From: Platycnemis pennipes
Lineage: Eukaryota; Arthropoda; Insecta; Odonata; Platycnemididae
Assembly: GCA_933228895.1 (NCBI GenBank)
Contig: OW121846.1
Coordinates: 145,966,746 to 146,030,745 of the forward strand
Reading direction: 5' to 3'
DNA length: 64,000 nucleotides
This document shows positions 36,045 through 48,003 of the stretch, one piece after another. The notes under the pieces were generated by a model that had not been told where the DNA came from, did no database searches, and saw only the letters and a program-made list of their open reading frames with translations. Each line of letters starts with the position of its first letter. The stretch's first letter is position 1. The position numbers and the translations under genes were made by a program.

Positions 36045-36873
36045 TAGTGAATACAGGGTGGACATCAAAAGAACACTATCCCATCAAGAGGAAAAGCGGT
36101 CGTCTTGTGTGCTGGAGATAGGAACAAAATGACTCATTCCTACACAGCCCAATATGCCATCACATCCTCTGGAAAACTACTGCCAAAGGTTTTTCTCTGC
36201 ATGCAGGAATCTGGTGGCATTTTTGGGCCCAGAGTGTGCAGAAACGTGCAAGAATTAGAGGAAAAATGGAAGAACGTTGTGGTGACATATTCAAAATCAG
36301 GGAAGTTGACAACAGAGTTATTTGAACTCTTTTTAAAAAATGTTTTGAAACCCTATGTCTCCACAAATCGTTTCCTGCTCCTACTAGACTCATGGGGTGG
36401 TCAAACGAATGCTGCAATGCACGACGAAATATTTACTGACGACAATGATCTCCCCACATGTCAGTTGAAAGTAATACCCCCAAAGTGCACCCCCATTTGC
36501 CAGCCCTGTGATGTATATTTTTATCGTCAAATTAAGTTCTTCATCAGCAGGTTGCAAAACTGCACATATCTTCTTCAAGAGAATCGTGAAATCAGCTCCA
36601 GAGAAGATGAAATCCGTATACATTCTCTTGTGCATAATCAGCTATCATCACCTAAATTTACGAGCATGCTACAATATGCATCGTATGCTTCAAAATTGGC
36701 TGAAAATAGAAATTTCTTTCAAAATGTTCATTAGGTCTGTTTTCCCGAGGAAGTGCTCAAGTCTATTTGTGCTTGTGGCAAGCGATGTTTTATCAGATGT
36801 TCTTGGTGCGCCATTCTTATGTGCTTTTGTTGCTTTTATGACGATTACCACCCTATCAGCTGTACCCTCAGAC
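36045..36873 (+). pseudogene. pogo-related DDE transposase pseudogene, N-terminally truncated
   Basis: The main open frame runs 36105-36734. It reads MTHSYTAQYAITSSGKLLPK, VCRNVQELEEKW, FLLLLDSWGGQTN (second catalytic Asp) and VIPPKCTPICQPCDVYFYRQ (third acidic position). This is the arrangement of DDE_1 (pogo/Tc1-type) nucleases. Upstream, EYRVDIKRTLSH-like sequence continues to 36045 in another frame, where the first catalytic Asp region should begin but is replaced by the inverted-repeat arm. A TAG at 36732-36734 is followed in frame by a Cys-rich tail, CACGKRCFIRCSWC with further Cys residues, probably zinc-binding, to 36873. Stop, frameshift and the lost first motif make it inactive. Confidence 0.85.
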
Positions 36874-37817
36874 TAAATAGGAGTGAGGAAATTCAGTGAA
36901 TGAATATTGTAATGTCAGTTGTTACTCATCGTCCGTGAATTGGTCATCTGAAAATTGGTCGCTTTTGAGTTATGTGCATGAGCCTCATGAGCAGGGAATT
37001 AGGGACATATACCCGGCACCGGGAGGGCTCGACGTTTTCGGGTATTAATTGGTTTGCTGTCTGATTTGCTTTCTACGAATTTATTATCCTTTATTTAGTT
37101 CCTTCACTATCCTTCAGTCCCTGTGCTATCTTTACCTTCTTCTTTTCCTTACGCTTCAACCCTTCCCTTAACCCTCCCCTCGTAATTTTCTGTGATGAAC
37201 TTTCCTTGGTTTATGGTGCTTGAGGCACAAGCATTTACTGAAGAAATTACAGGGAATATCCCATCAATCCTTATACCTCCTATTCTAGAATAGGCAGATT
37301 ATTCCTTTTCCACCACTTGCCTCTTCTTAACATCACCACATCAAGCCTGAGCTCTCCGAGGGAAACAAACGTCATAATACCCATTTTCGATCAATTAATA
37401 GATCAGTTTCTAATAATTTACATTACGTTTTAATATTTTACCACATATTTTACTCATTTTTCATTTACCGACTTCGATCTTTTTTACCTTGCATTTGCTC
37501 GTTTTCAGGGTAAGTTAAAATGATAGCCCTGCACTTTTATTCATATTTATGCAGGACGAAGTAGAATTTTTCCGACCATGTCCGACAAGATCCGATATCG
37601 ACTTTTGCCTCCACATCTCGAGGCAAGCGTTCCCATGAGATGTTCAATGAATGCAAGACTTATGTTGACCAGAACACGCATTTAAACGTAGGTGCATCAC
37701 TGTGTTGCTTTAAAGGCTCTCCATCGCCCAGGGTTCCGGTACCCCCGAGCTGGTGCAGGTCGAAAATAATGAATGTGATGCGAAAAATTAAACCATTGAC
37801 CGGCAATGAAGAACTGC
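36874..37817. other. 3' interior of the transposon, no gene seen
   Basis: Pyrimidine-rich around 37080-37380. No further ORF with a recognisable domain before the right arm. Confidence 0.5.
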
Positions 37818-37862
37818 AATCGAATTTCACTTGGAAAAGCGATGAAAACGCTTTGAATAGAG

Positions 37863-37952
37863 AAAAAAAAATACTCCACTGAGGAGTCTCGAACCTCTGA
37901 CGTCCTCAGCGTCCACTGTCCAGTGTGCTAACCGCTACACCACGCTGACCTC
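37863..37952 (-). promoter_or_regulatory. tRNA-like Pol III unit in the right arm
   Basis: On the minus strand the A box is TGGTGTAGCGG (37932-37942), the B box GGTTCGAGACT (37885-37895) and nine T at 37863-37871. It mirrors the left-arm unit and also points inward. It has three extra bases (ACG) between the boxes, which gives a spacing closer to that of a tRNA. Confidence 0.7.
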
Positions 37953-38340
37953 ATGAGAGGGAAGCTATATTTTAGGTATACATAGAAACGGCTGAAAATA
38001 ATGAATAAATTATTAATTATTATAGGAAAACTATAGCCTATTCAACCAAACCACTCCGGATTAGTGGAGCAATAGTCATTCCGTACATGATAAAAAATCA
38101 GCATCCAAAACGGTCGACAGTTCTCGTGGTCTCCCCTTGTTAGAGTAAATTGTACCTGAATTTTTGTTTATAAGATAATACTCTCCAGGTCATGCAAAAT
38201 GCATGATTATTATAATAATGTCATTATTTTTCCCCCTTCTCATGTAGAATTGTGGACTTAGGCTCCTTTTTGCATTTCAAAAAGTCAGCAAAAATCAAAA
38301 GAAAGGTCAGGAAAGTCGGGAAATTCTTTTAGAAACCCTG

Positions 38341-39465
38341 TTCATGTTCTGTCCATTTATGAATTAACCACAGGGCTGCCAGGGGGCTCACTTTTCTCAC
38401 TGTTTTTCAAAACACTCACTATTCCTCACTTTATTTGAAGAATGCTCACTATTCTCACCTTTTTGAGAGTTTTTATTTGTCTTAAGAGTTTCCTATCTAT
38501 TAGTGCCGACAGCCGAATCCAAGACTATCAGAATACGCGCATTTTCAGTGCCAAGTGAGGTTTTCCAGGCATCCACTGCTCTGCGAGTACGCTGCAGCAG
38601 CCCAGGGACAGTAAACTCCCGATTTCCCATGCGCCAATGACTGGTATCTGGATAATCAGGAAACACGGATCATTTACTGCTTGCTTCTTTCTGGATTCGT
38701 TTCTCTACGGTGCGCCCCCAAAATAAATAAACTCCCTCAGAATCTTCCAATGAAAATATCCACGCTGTACCTAATAGCATTAAATGACAAGAAGAGAATC
38801 CAGTAGAAGAGCTGTCCCGGCCGCAATTAATGTTCGCAAGCCTCGGGTGGTGGCACGAAGCCTAGCATGTAAGACCAGTCTGTAGGGCTGTAGAGAAAGA
38901 CGCGACTGGAGGGACATGACAGACGTTTATTTACCTTTGAGACCACAGCTGATGCGCTAAATAGATTAGCGATGCACGGACGATCGGGCATGCTCTGAAA
39001 TGAAATCTCAAGGTTGGGAAACACCTTTATTTTATCTTAAAAGTATTTGTAGTTCACTGCAGGCTCAGAACTGGGGAGGTTAAGCTATATTAAATTACTA
39101 GCATTTGTAAAAATTTAAATTTTTTCGAACCAACTATAGCAAAAATTTATCTTCAGAGGATGAAGTTTTTTACAATTACATTTTTTGTACCATTACGCAT
39201 CCCTAAGAATAAACTGCATTGCTATAGTGAAATATATTTTGAGATTTCGTAATGGTTCAATTTCAGCCCGCCCGTAATTTTGCCGGTCATTTTGGGCCTT
39301 CTTCATGCTGACATTCATTTTTACATTGCCACTTACATCAACGGATTTCCAAGTGGAGGAAATAAATGAAAATTATATATTTTTTGTTTCAATCACCAGT
39401 TTTTATTGTAATAATTTACAGTTTGTATCTTTTTTACATTAATGTTTATGAAAGCACTCAGGTGT
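38341..39465. other. No gene; possible hAT-type end at 38373
   Basis: CAGGGCTGCCAGGGGGCTCA near 38373 with nearby CTCACTnTTCTCAC repeats resembles a hAT terminus; no partner end was found. At 39440-39465 the minus strand reads TPECFHKH followed by a stop, which could be the last codons of the piggyBac pseudogene PB2. Confidence 0.35.
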
Positions 39466-42319
39466 CAGGGTGTCCACTGACCGGGAAAACCTGGAAAATC
39501 GGGAATTATTCGTGAATTTTCAATGCAGGGAATTGTTCGTGGATTATTCGTGATTTTCTGGTCTGAGCCGGGAATTTTAAAAATTCTTAATTCAAGACAA
39601 AAAATCCTTATTTTATAAATGGGATAAATAAAGATGACTTTAAGATATGGATTTGCCGTTGGTATGAATGAATAAATAAACGACGGAAAAGTAGTTAGGC
39701 TCAATGTATCGTCAGCGCTGTGTGGATCGGAGAATTTCAACTGTCGAACGGATGCCTTCAGCGTCACGTCAAGTGCCCTTTGTTCTCATTCATTGCACAT
39801 CGGACTAAGCCCATGATATGCAAACATATGCCTAACGTGTAGTGATGGCCGGATCGGATCCGTCGGATCCAAAGATCCACGGATCTTTCATTTTTCTCGG
39901 TACCGGATTCGGATCCAAAGACACGGTATAAAATCGGATCCGGATCGTAGATTTTAAATTTTCGCGCCTTAGCGATCGAAGTGCCCCGTGAATGGAATGT
40001 AGGTGCGGTAGATATTGACAAGAAGAGGATGTGTAACTCGGGTCACGAAATTAGATGAAGATGTTCCCGTGCAACTAGAAGCAAAATAAAGAAATAGGAC
40101 TTTTCCCCATTACCCCGGTATCGCGGGAAAAATTACGTAGGATGTCACGCGGGTAGCCTACATTCGCCGGGATCGGGCTGACAACGAGAGCTAGTTTACT
40201 GTGTGAAGTTCGATCAGTATCGCAGTTTAATTTTTCTTTCAGTCATTGCATTAAAAATGTTATCTTCAATTTCAAACCATTACATCTGAATACTCACTTT
40301 ATCATACTTTTGTTGTTTAAATTAGATTTACAAATGTACCATTAAAAATTAAGGATGGTCGGGTTGGATCCACGGGTCTTTCATTTCATTCGCTACTGAA
40401 ATCATATCCGAAGACAGTAAAAATTCAAATCCGGATCGGAGATTTTAAATTTCTCGGCTTAGTGATCGATGCGCCCCGCGAATGGAATGTACGTACGTAT
40501 GTTAGATACTGACAAGGAGAGGTTGTGTAACTTGGTCACGAAATGAGAAGATTTTTTCCGTGCCACAAAAACAAAATAAAAAAATACTCCTCGTGACTTT
40601 TTTCTCCATAGGCCCGGATGCGCGAGAAAAAAAAAGCCGAAAGTCATGCGGGTCGCCTACATTCGCCAGATTCCCGTAAACCAATGATAGCGTATTGTTA
40701 AAAATGAGGACTAGTGTACTACTGCAGGTCGCGAGTTCGATCCTTAACACTGCCTAGGAATACAGGCTATGCTGTATTCGTAGGGTAATGCAAGTAGGCA
40801 GTTAAAAAAAGTATAAGAAAAGTTATCAGAAATTTCATGTGAAATTATAATTTAAAAAATAAAATTTGGCGTTAGTGAAAGGATTGGAAAAATTTTTAAT
40901 TGCAGAATAAAATCGTGTAATCATTATGTTAACTTTACAATGTTTTTTTGAGTGACGCATTTGTAAATGTAGGTACTTTAAACGATAGAAGTACAAAGAA
41001 GTCAGTATCCACACAAAAAGGTTGGAAATGAAGGATGATGAACTTTTTGATTCAGTGGCTGAAAGAAAAATTTTAAACAGGGATAATAATCTAACTTCAT
41101 TACCTGCAGTCCACTACCACTTCTGCTAGTGTCGGCTTACCTGATTTAGGAGAATACATTCTCCTCACATGTCATTCTACTTTTTCTTGCAAACCCAGGC
41201 CAATTTTGAGAGAAAATCAGTTTTTTTTCATTTGTTTATAGTAGCATGAAGAAAGGCTAATTTCATTTCAAGATCAGAGTTACACAACCTCTTCTTAGGA
41301 GTAGAAAATTCTCAAATTTCATTTCAAAGGTTATTGTAAATAAGACATTGCAAAATTACCTGTTTAGCAGCTTGAAATATTCTATAATAATTTTTTCGTC
41401 TTAAAAATGGAATCCCCGGATATTTCATAAATGGGATCTCTTGGCCGCATTAAATTTTTTCTGTTTCTAAAAAAGAATTTGAAAGCATTCAAGGATTTGA
41501 TTAATAATTGGAAAACGATTCCTTTATTAATGAAAATGAACTTATGTTTCTTTTAACTGCACATTTTATGTGATCGGATACTTTACTGTAAGTACAATGT
41601 AAGTTGGCTTTCTGGTATGCTTTGCAATATATTTTTTACAAACTTTTCTATAAATTTTTGAGAAATCTAATTGTTGATGTTTGTTAGATATATTCAGGAT
41701 GCGCTTACTTGATTAAGGATTTTTATTACATTACTTTTTGTTAGAAAAAGATGGTGTAGAATACTAAAGACTGTAATGATTTCACTTTTTTCTATATAGT
41801 CTACTGGTACAAAAATGTTACATTCTGATTCTGAGTGAACAGAAAATTGAGGCTTTGAGACTTGAAATAGAAAAGCATGGCAAAAAAATATTAATGTAGA
41901 AAATCATCATTCCAAGAACAGTGGTAGAATGCTGAAGACTTTAGCCAATTGGTTCTTTAAGTTCCTCTTGTAGAAGAATTTGTAATTTCTCATGGAAGTG
42001 CTAATTTAGAAAGAGGGTGTTCAATCAAAAAGTAGTTCATCTTTCCCAACCAACAAAGAGAGTCTCTTACTACCAAGCTACCAATAAAACTACATATTTA
42101 ATTACTTTAATTTATCACTTATTTCTTATTTAATTACTTTATCTATATTATGCTATGGGTTGAACTACAAAAAATCCATATTCTACATAGAACTTGAAAA
42201 ACATCACTTTTTACTCGTACAAGAACCACGATATATTAGCCTGGAAATTTTTTTTAAATTTAGCCTTGAAAACCTTGAATTATGCTTGAATTTTATAATT
42301 TGACTTTCGTGGACACCCT
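39466..42319 (-). mobile_element. 2.8-kb CAGGGTGTC element, copy B (inverted relative to copy A)
   Basis: It begins CAGGGTGTCCACTGACCGGG at 39466 and ends GTGGACACCCT at 42319. It matches the reverse complement of 5397-8205 along its length, including the duplicated inner modules (39842 to about 40350, and from about 40355), the tRNA-like segment and the hairpin. No target duplication is clear. It lies inside the 3' end of the piggyBac pseudogene PB2 or abuts it: PB2 coding resumes at 42320. Confidence 0.85.
40676..40752 (+). promoter_or_regulatory. tRNA-like segment in copy B
   Basis: This is the counterpart of 6915-6983. The B-box-like CGCGAGTTCGATCC is intact at about 40730-40743. The A-box-like TAGCGTATTGT is decayed at two positions. 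There is no T-run terminator nearby. Confidence 0.45.
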
Positions 42320-42572
42320 ATCTAAACAAAATCGTGGTTTTTTTGGACAATCGTCACAGTATGTTGTAATTTCTTTACTTTGCTTTTCTCAATTTCCCCA
42401 TGTAGTTTTTTACTGTAGCAACCTCGGCCATATTGCCAATTGATTCTTGCGCTTCCTTCCTCCTTTTGGAAAGAATGAGTAGCCATGCATCGTTTACGTA
42501 ATGTTTGTGGCAAAATGAGGTGGGACGGGGATCTCTCGTCTTGTGTCTCATTTTCCAAAAGATATACAATTA
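42320..42572 (-). pseudogene. PB2 piggyBac pseudogene, C-terminal piece
   Basis: The minus strand reads HLILPQTLRKRC and then GRGCYSKKLHGEIEKSKVKK and HTVTI, the C-terminal zinc-binding part of a piggyBac transposase. It is separated from the body of the gene at 46152-47595 by the TA element 42573-46149. In the orientation of the gene it lies directly downstream. Confidence 0.65.
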
Positions 42573-44131
42573 CAGTGGAACCTCTTTTTTACGAAGCTCT
42601 AATTTACGAAATGACACCAATTTAAGAACCATTCTGCCGGTCCGGATCTTTGTATAAAGAAAAACCATGTAAAATGACCTCTATTTTACGAAACCTTCAG
42701 TTTACTTTACAGTTTAAGTGAGAGGCCAGTCCCTAGGAGTGATTGACCCCTGTTTTACGAAGTTTTTGAAATGATTTTGTAGCACTGAACTCAGTACAAT
42801 GGAATAACGATCGCTGTATATCGTGACAGGAGCAGCTGAAGCAGATAGGTCATGTTCAGAGGGCCCTTGGTCCTAGTATTTCATATGGGAAAATGTGGAA
42901 AAATCGAATGTGAGCGTAGTGCTTTTTGAAGTGCTTAAACTGTAGCAAAAATCCCAGAGACTGATCATCCAAATCGCATTTCAATCCTAATTATATGACC
43001 CAAGGAAAAAATGTTCAAAGATGCATGGCACGACGCCTACTTCTTGAAAACAATGCCCCAGTTCATTAAATAATCGGATTAGTGCTTGGTAATTTCTATT
43101 CCTTTTCTATCATTTTGTGTATTGCGAATAACAAACTCGTCGTCACAAGGATCCATATTTTCTCTGGAATTATTTAAAATTAGCTTTAAGGTAGCCGCCG
43201 CAACCGCAATTCAGAACTTGGTTCAGCCTTTCACTTGAAAATAGCATTCCCGTAGGAAGTTCTTTGCTGCAGCTGTCATGAAGCTTAGTTTCATTAAAAA
43301 ATACTAATTTTTCAATAATAAATTACTTATATTCAAATCTTGATGCGATTTGATTCTTTAATTTTTCATTAGAAGTGTTTTACGTCGTTAGGTTGAGTTC
43401 GCGATCGCTTTCTGTAGCCACAAGTAAATAGTTCTCGTAAATCACCGCTAGATGTCAGAACTGTAGAACGCATCTTAAAAAAAGAGGGAATTTCAAATTA
43501 ACGGATTAATTTCTAAGATTGACTTTCATCAGCTGCGAAATATTATTTAATGTATTTCAAATGATACGATTTCTTAAAAAAAAGGCATTTTCTGGTCTTT
43601 TCACTGAAATATACTAGGTCAGTTGGAACTTTGTTTTGAAATTTCCTAGTTAAAATGCATCCCTGACTTTCCTATGTTAAAATGGCTTCTTTAAACTCTA
43701 ATGACTAGCACTAAATATACCCTTTCGTTAATTAATGCATAACTGCATATGCTTAAAATACTCCGTGGGATGAGTTAATTCTCTTATTCCCCATATTTTG
43801 AGATCTACCAACTGAACAGCTACAAGAACTTAATTCAGTTGCAGCAGCCAAGTTCATACCATTATAAATATGTAGAAAAATATTCACCTGTTTTTTTTTA
43901 AATTCATGGCTGTTTCATTCTCTTTTACTAAAGTGAGTCTCCTAGCCTTAGGAATAATGCCTATGCTATACAGTGAATCAATACAATTGAGGTGTAATTT
44001 TTAAATCCTTTCAAATTGATGTAGATACTGTGCACACAGAGAATTTCACATAATATGTTTTTTTTCCCAGAATGAGCAGATGACTATTACTTGTTATAGT
44101 AATTAGTTTCATTTCAACCCTAACATAACTA

Positions 44132-45807
44132 CAGTAGAAGCCCGGTATAGTGAGTACGGCTTATTGCGAGAGTCGCGATATAGCGAGTGATTGTCTTTGT
44201 ACCGCCAAAAGGCCTATGTTTTACATGTAAAATAAAGCGGATATAGCGAGGCCAAAAAGTTCCTTCCACGGTATACGCTCGGTATTACGACAGATATCTC
44301 TCGAGGGTGATACACTGCCTAGCAAAAATAAACTATTGTATTTTGTATTATCTGCAAATTAAACTAAAAATACAATATGTGTGCCATACCTACAACACCT
44401 AAAGCCAATTATGTCCAAACATTAGCGATTTACGGCCTTCAGTACGCTCTGCGCGCTCCTATTTTACGTTCTTTTGTTAGGCCCAGTCATCAGTGGGAGG
44501 GGAGTGGGCGGACGACGAGCAAGATGAGAGAAGGAGAGGGAGTTAGGTCTAGGCATGGGCGATATTGATAATCGGGGCACGATAAGATATCGGGGCACGA
44601 TAAGATATTGGGGCACGATAAGATATCAGGGCACGATAAGATATCGGGGCACGATAAGATATTGGGGCACGATAAGATATCAGGGCACGATAAGATATCG
44701 GGGCACGATAAGATATCGGTGTACGATAAATATCGCTATAAGTATCACGATAAACATCACGATAAAATAACATGATATCGCGTCCCGATAAAATATCACG
44801 ATATCGCGCCCCGATAAAATATCACGATATATTACCACGATAAATATCGTGATCTTGCGCTCGTTGAAATGTAGCGTAATCGCGCCGGATGAACTATCGT
44901 GATATTGCGCCGGTTAGTCGTGTCGGAAAAAGACTGGCTAAGCTGGAGCAAGTACGTTTGAAAACTTACTATTCTGCTATCTGCTAATTCAAATTTTCAG
45001 CAGTTCTCTCACACTCTCTCTTTCAATTTCAGTGGTCTGATAGTTGACGTACTTGCGTGGACAGATAGGTGACGTACTTGCTCCAACGGTTGTCTTTTTC
45101 CATTACGATTTGCCGGCGCAATATCACGATAATTCATCGGGCGCGATTACGCGATATTTGAACGAGGGCAATATCACGTTCTTTTATCGTGATAATATAT
45201 CGTGATGTTTTATCGGGGCGCGATGTCATGGTATTTTATTGCGATATTTATCGGACACCGATATCTTATCACGCCCTGACAAAATATCGGGGCGACGGTA
45301 ATAACGATAAGACGATAGTTATCGAGCAACGATATATCGTCAATTTTAAAAACTCACAATCAAATGATGGACGTACCGGTTAACATTCGAAAACTTGACA
45401 AAGCTGATATTATCGTCATGACATATTCGCAAAATTATCCAAAAACTTCCACAGTATACCTAATATTTTAATTCCGACTAGTTACACTGTATTTACTGCT
45501 TTCTTCGGCGATCAAAAAATAGAACAACTGGAAGAAAAACACCGAAACTAGGGGAATTAATATTTTACATAATGGAAAATGTCCTGTTTCTTTCATGAAA
45601 TATGTTGATATTCTACCAAATTGTGCCTGAAATGACTTATTTGCAGTTTACCTTCGTCAAATACCACGGAAACAAAAGTAAAACTGTAAATACGAAAGAT
45701 TATGAGAATTAGGTGGGTTTTTTCTACACCTTCGGATATAACGAGCGCTCGATTTAGCGAGTGATTTCCGAGGGATTATGAGCACTCGTTATACCGGGAT
45801 TCCACTG
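44132..45807. mobile_element. TA-flanked element with GATATC-rich foldback core, copy 1
   Basis: The left end CAGTAGAAGCCCGGTATAGT (44132) and the inward-read right end CAGTGGAATCCCGGTATAAC (45807) are flanked by TA (44130-44131, 45808-45809). The core (about 44560-45340) is an imperfect inverted repeat of ATATC/CGATA/GGGGC(A/G)CGATA motifs around a 170-bp centre. That centre is bounded by GGAGCAAGTAC and its complement and contains GCAAGTACGT repeats. A second, reversed copy starts at 62761. No ORF encodes a recognisable protein. Confidence 0.82.
44581..44724. repeat. 18-bp tandem array with a 54-bp higher-order period
   Basis: Eight units of GATAAGATAT followed by CGGGGCAC, TGGGGCAC (TT variant) or CAGGGCAC. 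Units 1-3 and 4-6 repeat in exactly the same order, showing triplet-wise amplification. Copy 2 of the host element (62761 on) has only about one to three units, so the array expanded in this copy. Confidence 0.93.
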
Positions 45808-46151
45808 TATTTGACAAGTTAAGTACAGCATAGTGTTTAATTGCATTGAAAGTATACTCGCATTCTTGTAAGCAGAGTTTTAGTAGACGTACATTTATCG
45901 CAGATCAAGCCTCTTATGTGCATGGTGTGCCTCCATGGACATTGCTCCATGCTGTGCGAGGTGTTGCCAGAGCATGGGAGTGTCACCGCAAAAACTATTT
46001 CCAACTGTTGGAGATCAGCTGGTTTTGGTGACACATCAGTTCTGGAGGCAGAGGAGTTAGTGGAAGATAACCTCCAATTTACAAACCCTCTGATTTACAA
46101 AGCTCAAATTTTTGGGTCCCTTCAACTTCGTAAAATAGAGGTTCTACTGTA

Positions 46152-47595
46152 GTGCTTCCCTGAATTTTACTATTTCAATCTTACTATCACTTATTAGGTT
46201 ATAAAGGAAATAAGCATTCACTACCGATGTACCCAAAATAAGTTCTAAAGCCACTATTCTGTATCATTTCAAAGAAAGACGTAATGGCGTTGAGTAGGAT
46301 GAATGTTGGTCTGAAAGATCAGTTGATGATTTTCCCTCAATTGTATTGTAGATCAGTTACTGGTTCCATTACTTTTGATCTGTATCTTTGCATGTCTACC
46401 ATTTCATTTGAGTGGACAGTCAACAAAAGCAAAACATCGCGTTTATCTATCCATTTCATGATAGATACTCCCCTTTGATTTTCCCTGGCTACAATCTCCC
46501 CTTTCTTAAGTTTTTTTGACGTTATATTTTTTGTATTCCCTCCGATTTTTGCACAGAGTTCCAATCAAATGTTTCCTGCGATCAAGAAGTGAATTTGGCA
46601 ACTGGTTTAGTAATTGTCTGTAACTATCTCGTCCTTCCAACATCAAGTAACTTCTCTGAGAGTTGCAGACCTACTGCTGTGAGCACAATGGATAGTCTAG
46701 CGTCACGCTCTCGCCCTGTAGAAATTTTCATATTCCACACACAGCCCTTCCCTGAGTGTCTTTTTTGAGTAATGTACTGTTTCATTGCCAACCTACCCTG
46801 AAAAGGTATAATTGATTCATCAAAGCATAAAATTTCTCCAGGTGTGTACATTTCCTGGAATTTAAAAACAACTTATCCAAGGGTGGCTTTATTTTATGCA
46901 AACGATCATTGTTAGGATTTTCTTCGTTATTAGAGAAGTGCAACATCCGTAATAAGAGTTCAAAACGATTTCTGCTCATGTGAGAAGGAGCTACATCATA
47001 ACGATAAATGAAACTTTTGCTCCAGTAGTCAGATAGTTTTGGCATTTTCACAACACCCATTTAAATTGGAATTCCAAGCAGCTTCTTCATCTCAACAACA
47101 TTTGTTAGTTTCCTAGAACCCAACTTCTACCATCTACTACGCGAGATTTCCTAGAAACACGCTGACCTTTCACTTGCTCAGCATAGATATTTGTTTGCTG
47201 CAGTATCATTTCCAGAATTTCATTGTCAATAATTTTAGAAAATATTCCAAATGCGGATGGATTTCTCATATCTGCTACCGCAGCACCAAGTCCACTCTGA
47301 CCCTGAAACTAATAATTCTGTTGGTTTTTCCCAGGCTCAATCCATAAATCAGATGACGTATCTAGTGTTGATGAGAGCCGCCCCCTATTCAGCTGTGCAT
47401 TTTCACTTTCACTTTGTTCTTCATCTGATGAATCGGAAACCACTTCGACCAGCATTTCAACTTCCTGCATGGAATCATTAATTGAGGTTTCCATTCCGGT
47501 GTTCTCATCACTGGAAGGGATGAATCCATCAGTTCCTGCTAAACTTTTGTAATCTCATGGTTCTTTTACGTATATCTTCTTATCTGCTTCAATGA
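46152..47595 (-). pseudogene. PB2 piggyBac transposase pseudogene, main body
   Basis: Minus strand: an acidic N-terminus (VVSDSSDEEQSESEN near 47420) is followed by YDVAPSHMSRNRFELLLRML and HFSNNEENPN. The catalytic contexts are ILCFDESIIPFQGR (Asp 1), VTDNY (Asp 2, near 46645, in a shifted frame) and STDLSDQ (Asp 3, near 46300, in another frame). WIDKRDVLLLLTVHS precedes the third. At least four frame changes or stops are present. The gene is cut at 46150 by the Tigger-like insertion, with its C-terminus continuing at 42572. On the 5' side the TTAA at 47596-47599 is occupied by the PB3 insertion, so its 5' end may continue beyond 50392. Confidence 0.82.
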
Positions 47596-48003
47596 TTAAC
47601 CTTTAAAAGACGGCGTTTAAATTCCCGTAGTGGGGTCTCCCGGCCGGAGCTTTTTTGGGCATTTAAATTCAGCTCTGCAGGCATTTACATTTTTCCCTCT
47701 ATCTCATCTATTTTTCGAGTTATTAATGAAAAGTAAAAACAATTATAAAGAAAAAGTATTGTTTATTATTTAAGTTATTTTTTAATATATATCTTACTGA
47801 TATTAAAAAATATACAAATTATATTTACGTATTAAATTACATTTTTTCAATACAAAAAATAAACATTTCAGTTTTTATTATTACATTTTCTTAGCGTTTC
47901 ACTCTTGGATATGGTTTTCAAAAAGTTCTTTTTATTATAAATTAGTTTTTGTGTGAAATCATTTGAAACAGTTGTCTACGCACAGGCCTACGTTGCACTT
48001 TGA

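Larger units (their letters stand above)
35726..38139 (+). mobile_element. DDE transposon with tRNA-like Pol III units in both terminal inverted repeats
   Basis: The terminal inverted repeats span about 35726-36044 and 37818-38139 (about 320 bp each, very similar), starting CAAGGGGAGACCACGAGAAC. The flanks show a 3-bp duplication TTA (35723-35725, 38140-38142). Each arm contains an inward-directed tRNA-like segment with A box, B box and a run of nine T. The interior carries a transposase pseudogene. A 3-bp duplication with a pogo-related DDE protein suggests a Zator-type or PIF-type element; the class is inferred. The first part of the transposase is missing because coding sequence joins directly to the left arm at about 36045, so the copy is internally rearranged. 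Confidence 0.88.
34221..38340. mobile_element. Possible CAGGGTT-ended element enclosing the tRNA-like-TIR transposon
   Basis: CAGGGTTGCTACAGG at 34221 and, read inward from 38340, CAGGGTTTCTAAAAG form a possible pair. Both are followed by GTCAGGAA/AAAGTCAG-type repeats, like the 80-bp MITE at 53251-53330. The flanking 8-mers do not match, so this pairing is tentative. The interior includes a GC-richer patch (35020-35290) with no recognisable gene, and the element 35726-38139. Confidence 0.4.
42573..46149. mobile_element. TA-flanked Tigger-like element inserted in PB2
   Basis: The left end CAGTGGAACCTCTTTTTTAC (42573 on) and the inward-read right end CAGTAGAACCTCTATTTTAC (from 46149) are followed by GAAG. 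TA flanks both sides (42571-42572, 46150-46151). A second TA element (44132-45807) is nested inside. The remaining interior (about 42600-44130 and 45810-46080) shows no transposase, so it is non-autonomous or decayed. Confidence 0.85.

Noticed and set aside
34221..38340. Firm call of a hAT element bounded by the two CAGGGTT ends
   Set aside because: The flanking 8-mers do not match and the ends diverge after about ten bases, so it is kept only as a tentative feature.
44581..44724. Possible CRISPR array
   Set aside because: The 18-bp units are directly contiguous without spacers, in a eukaryotic transposon.
44549..44773. Open frames on both strands with a repeating GTIRYx or SYRAPI pattern
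   Set aside because: They are translations of the 18-bp tandem repeat (a multiple of three without stops), not proteins.
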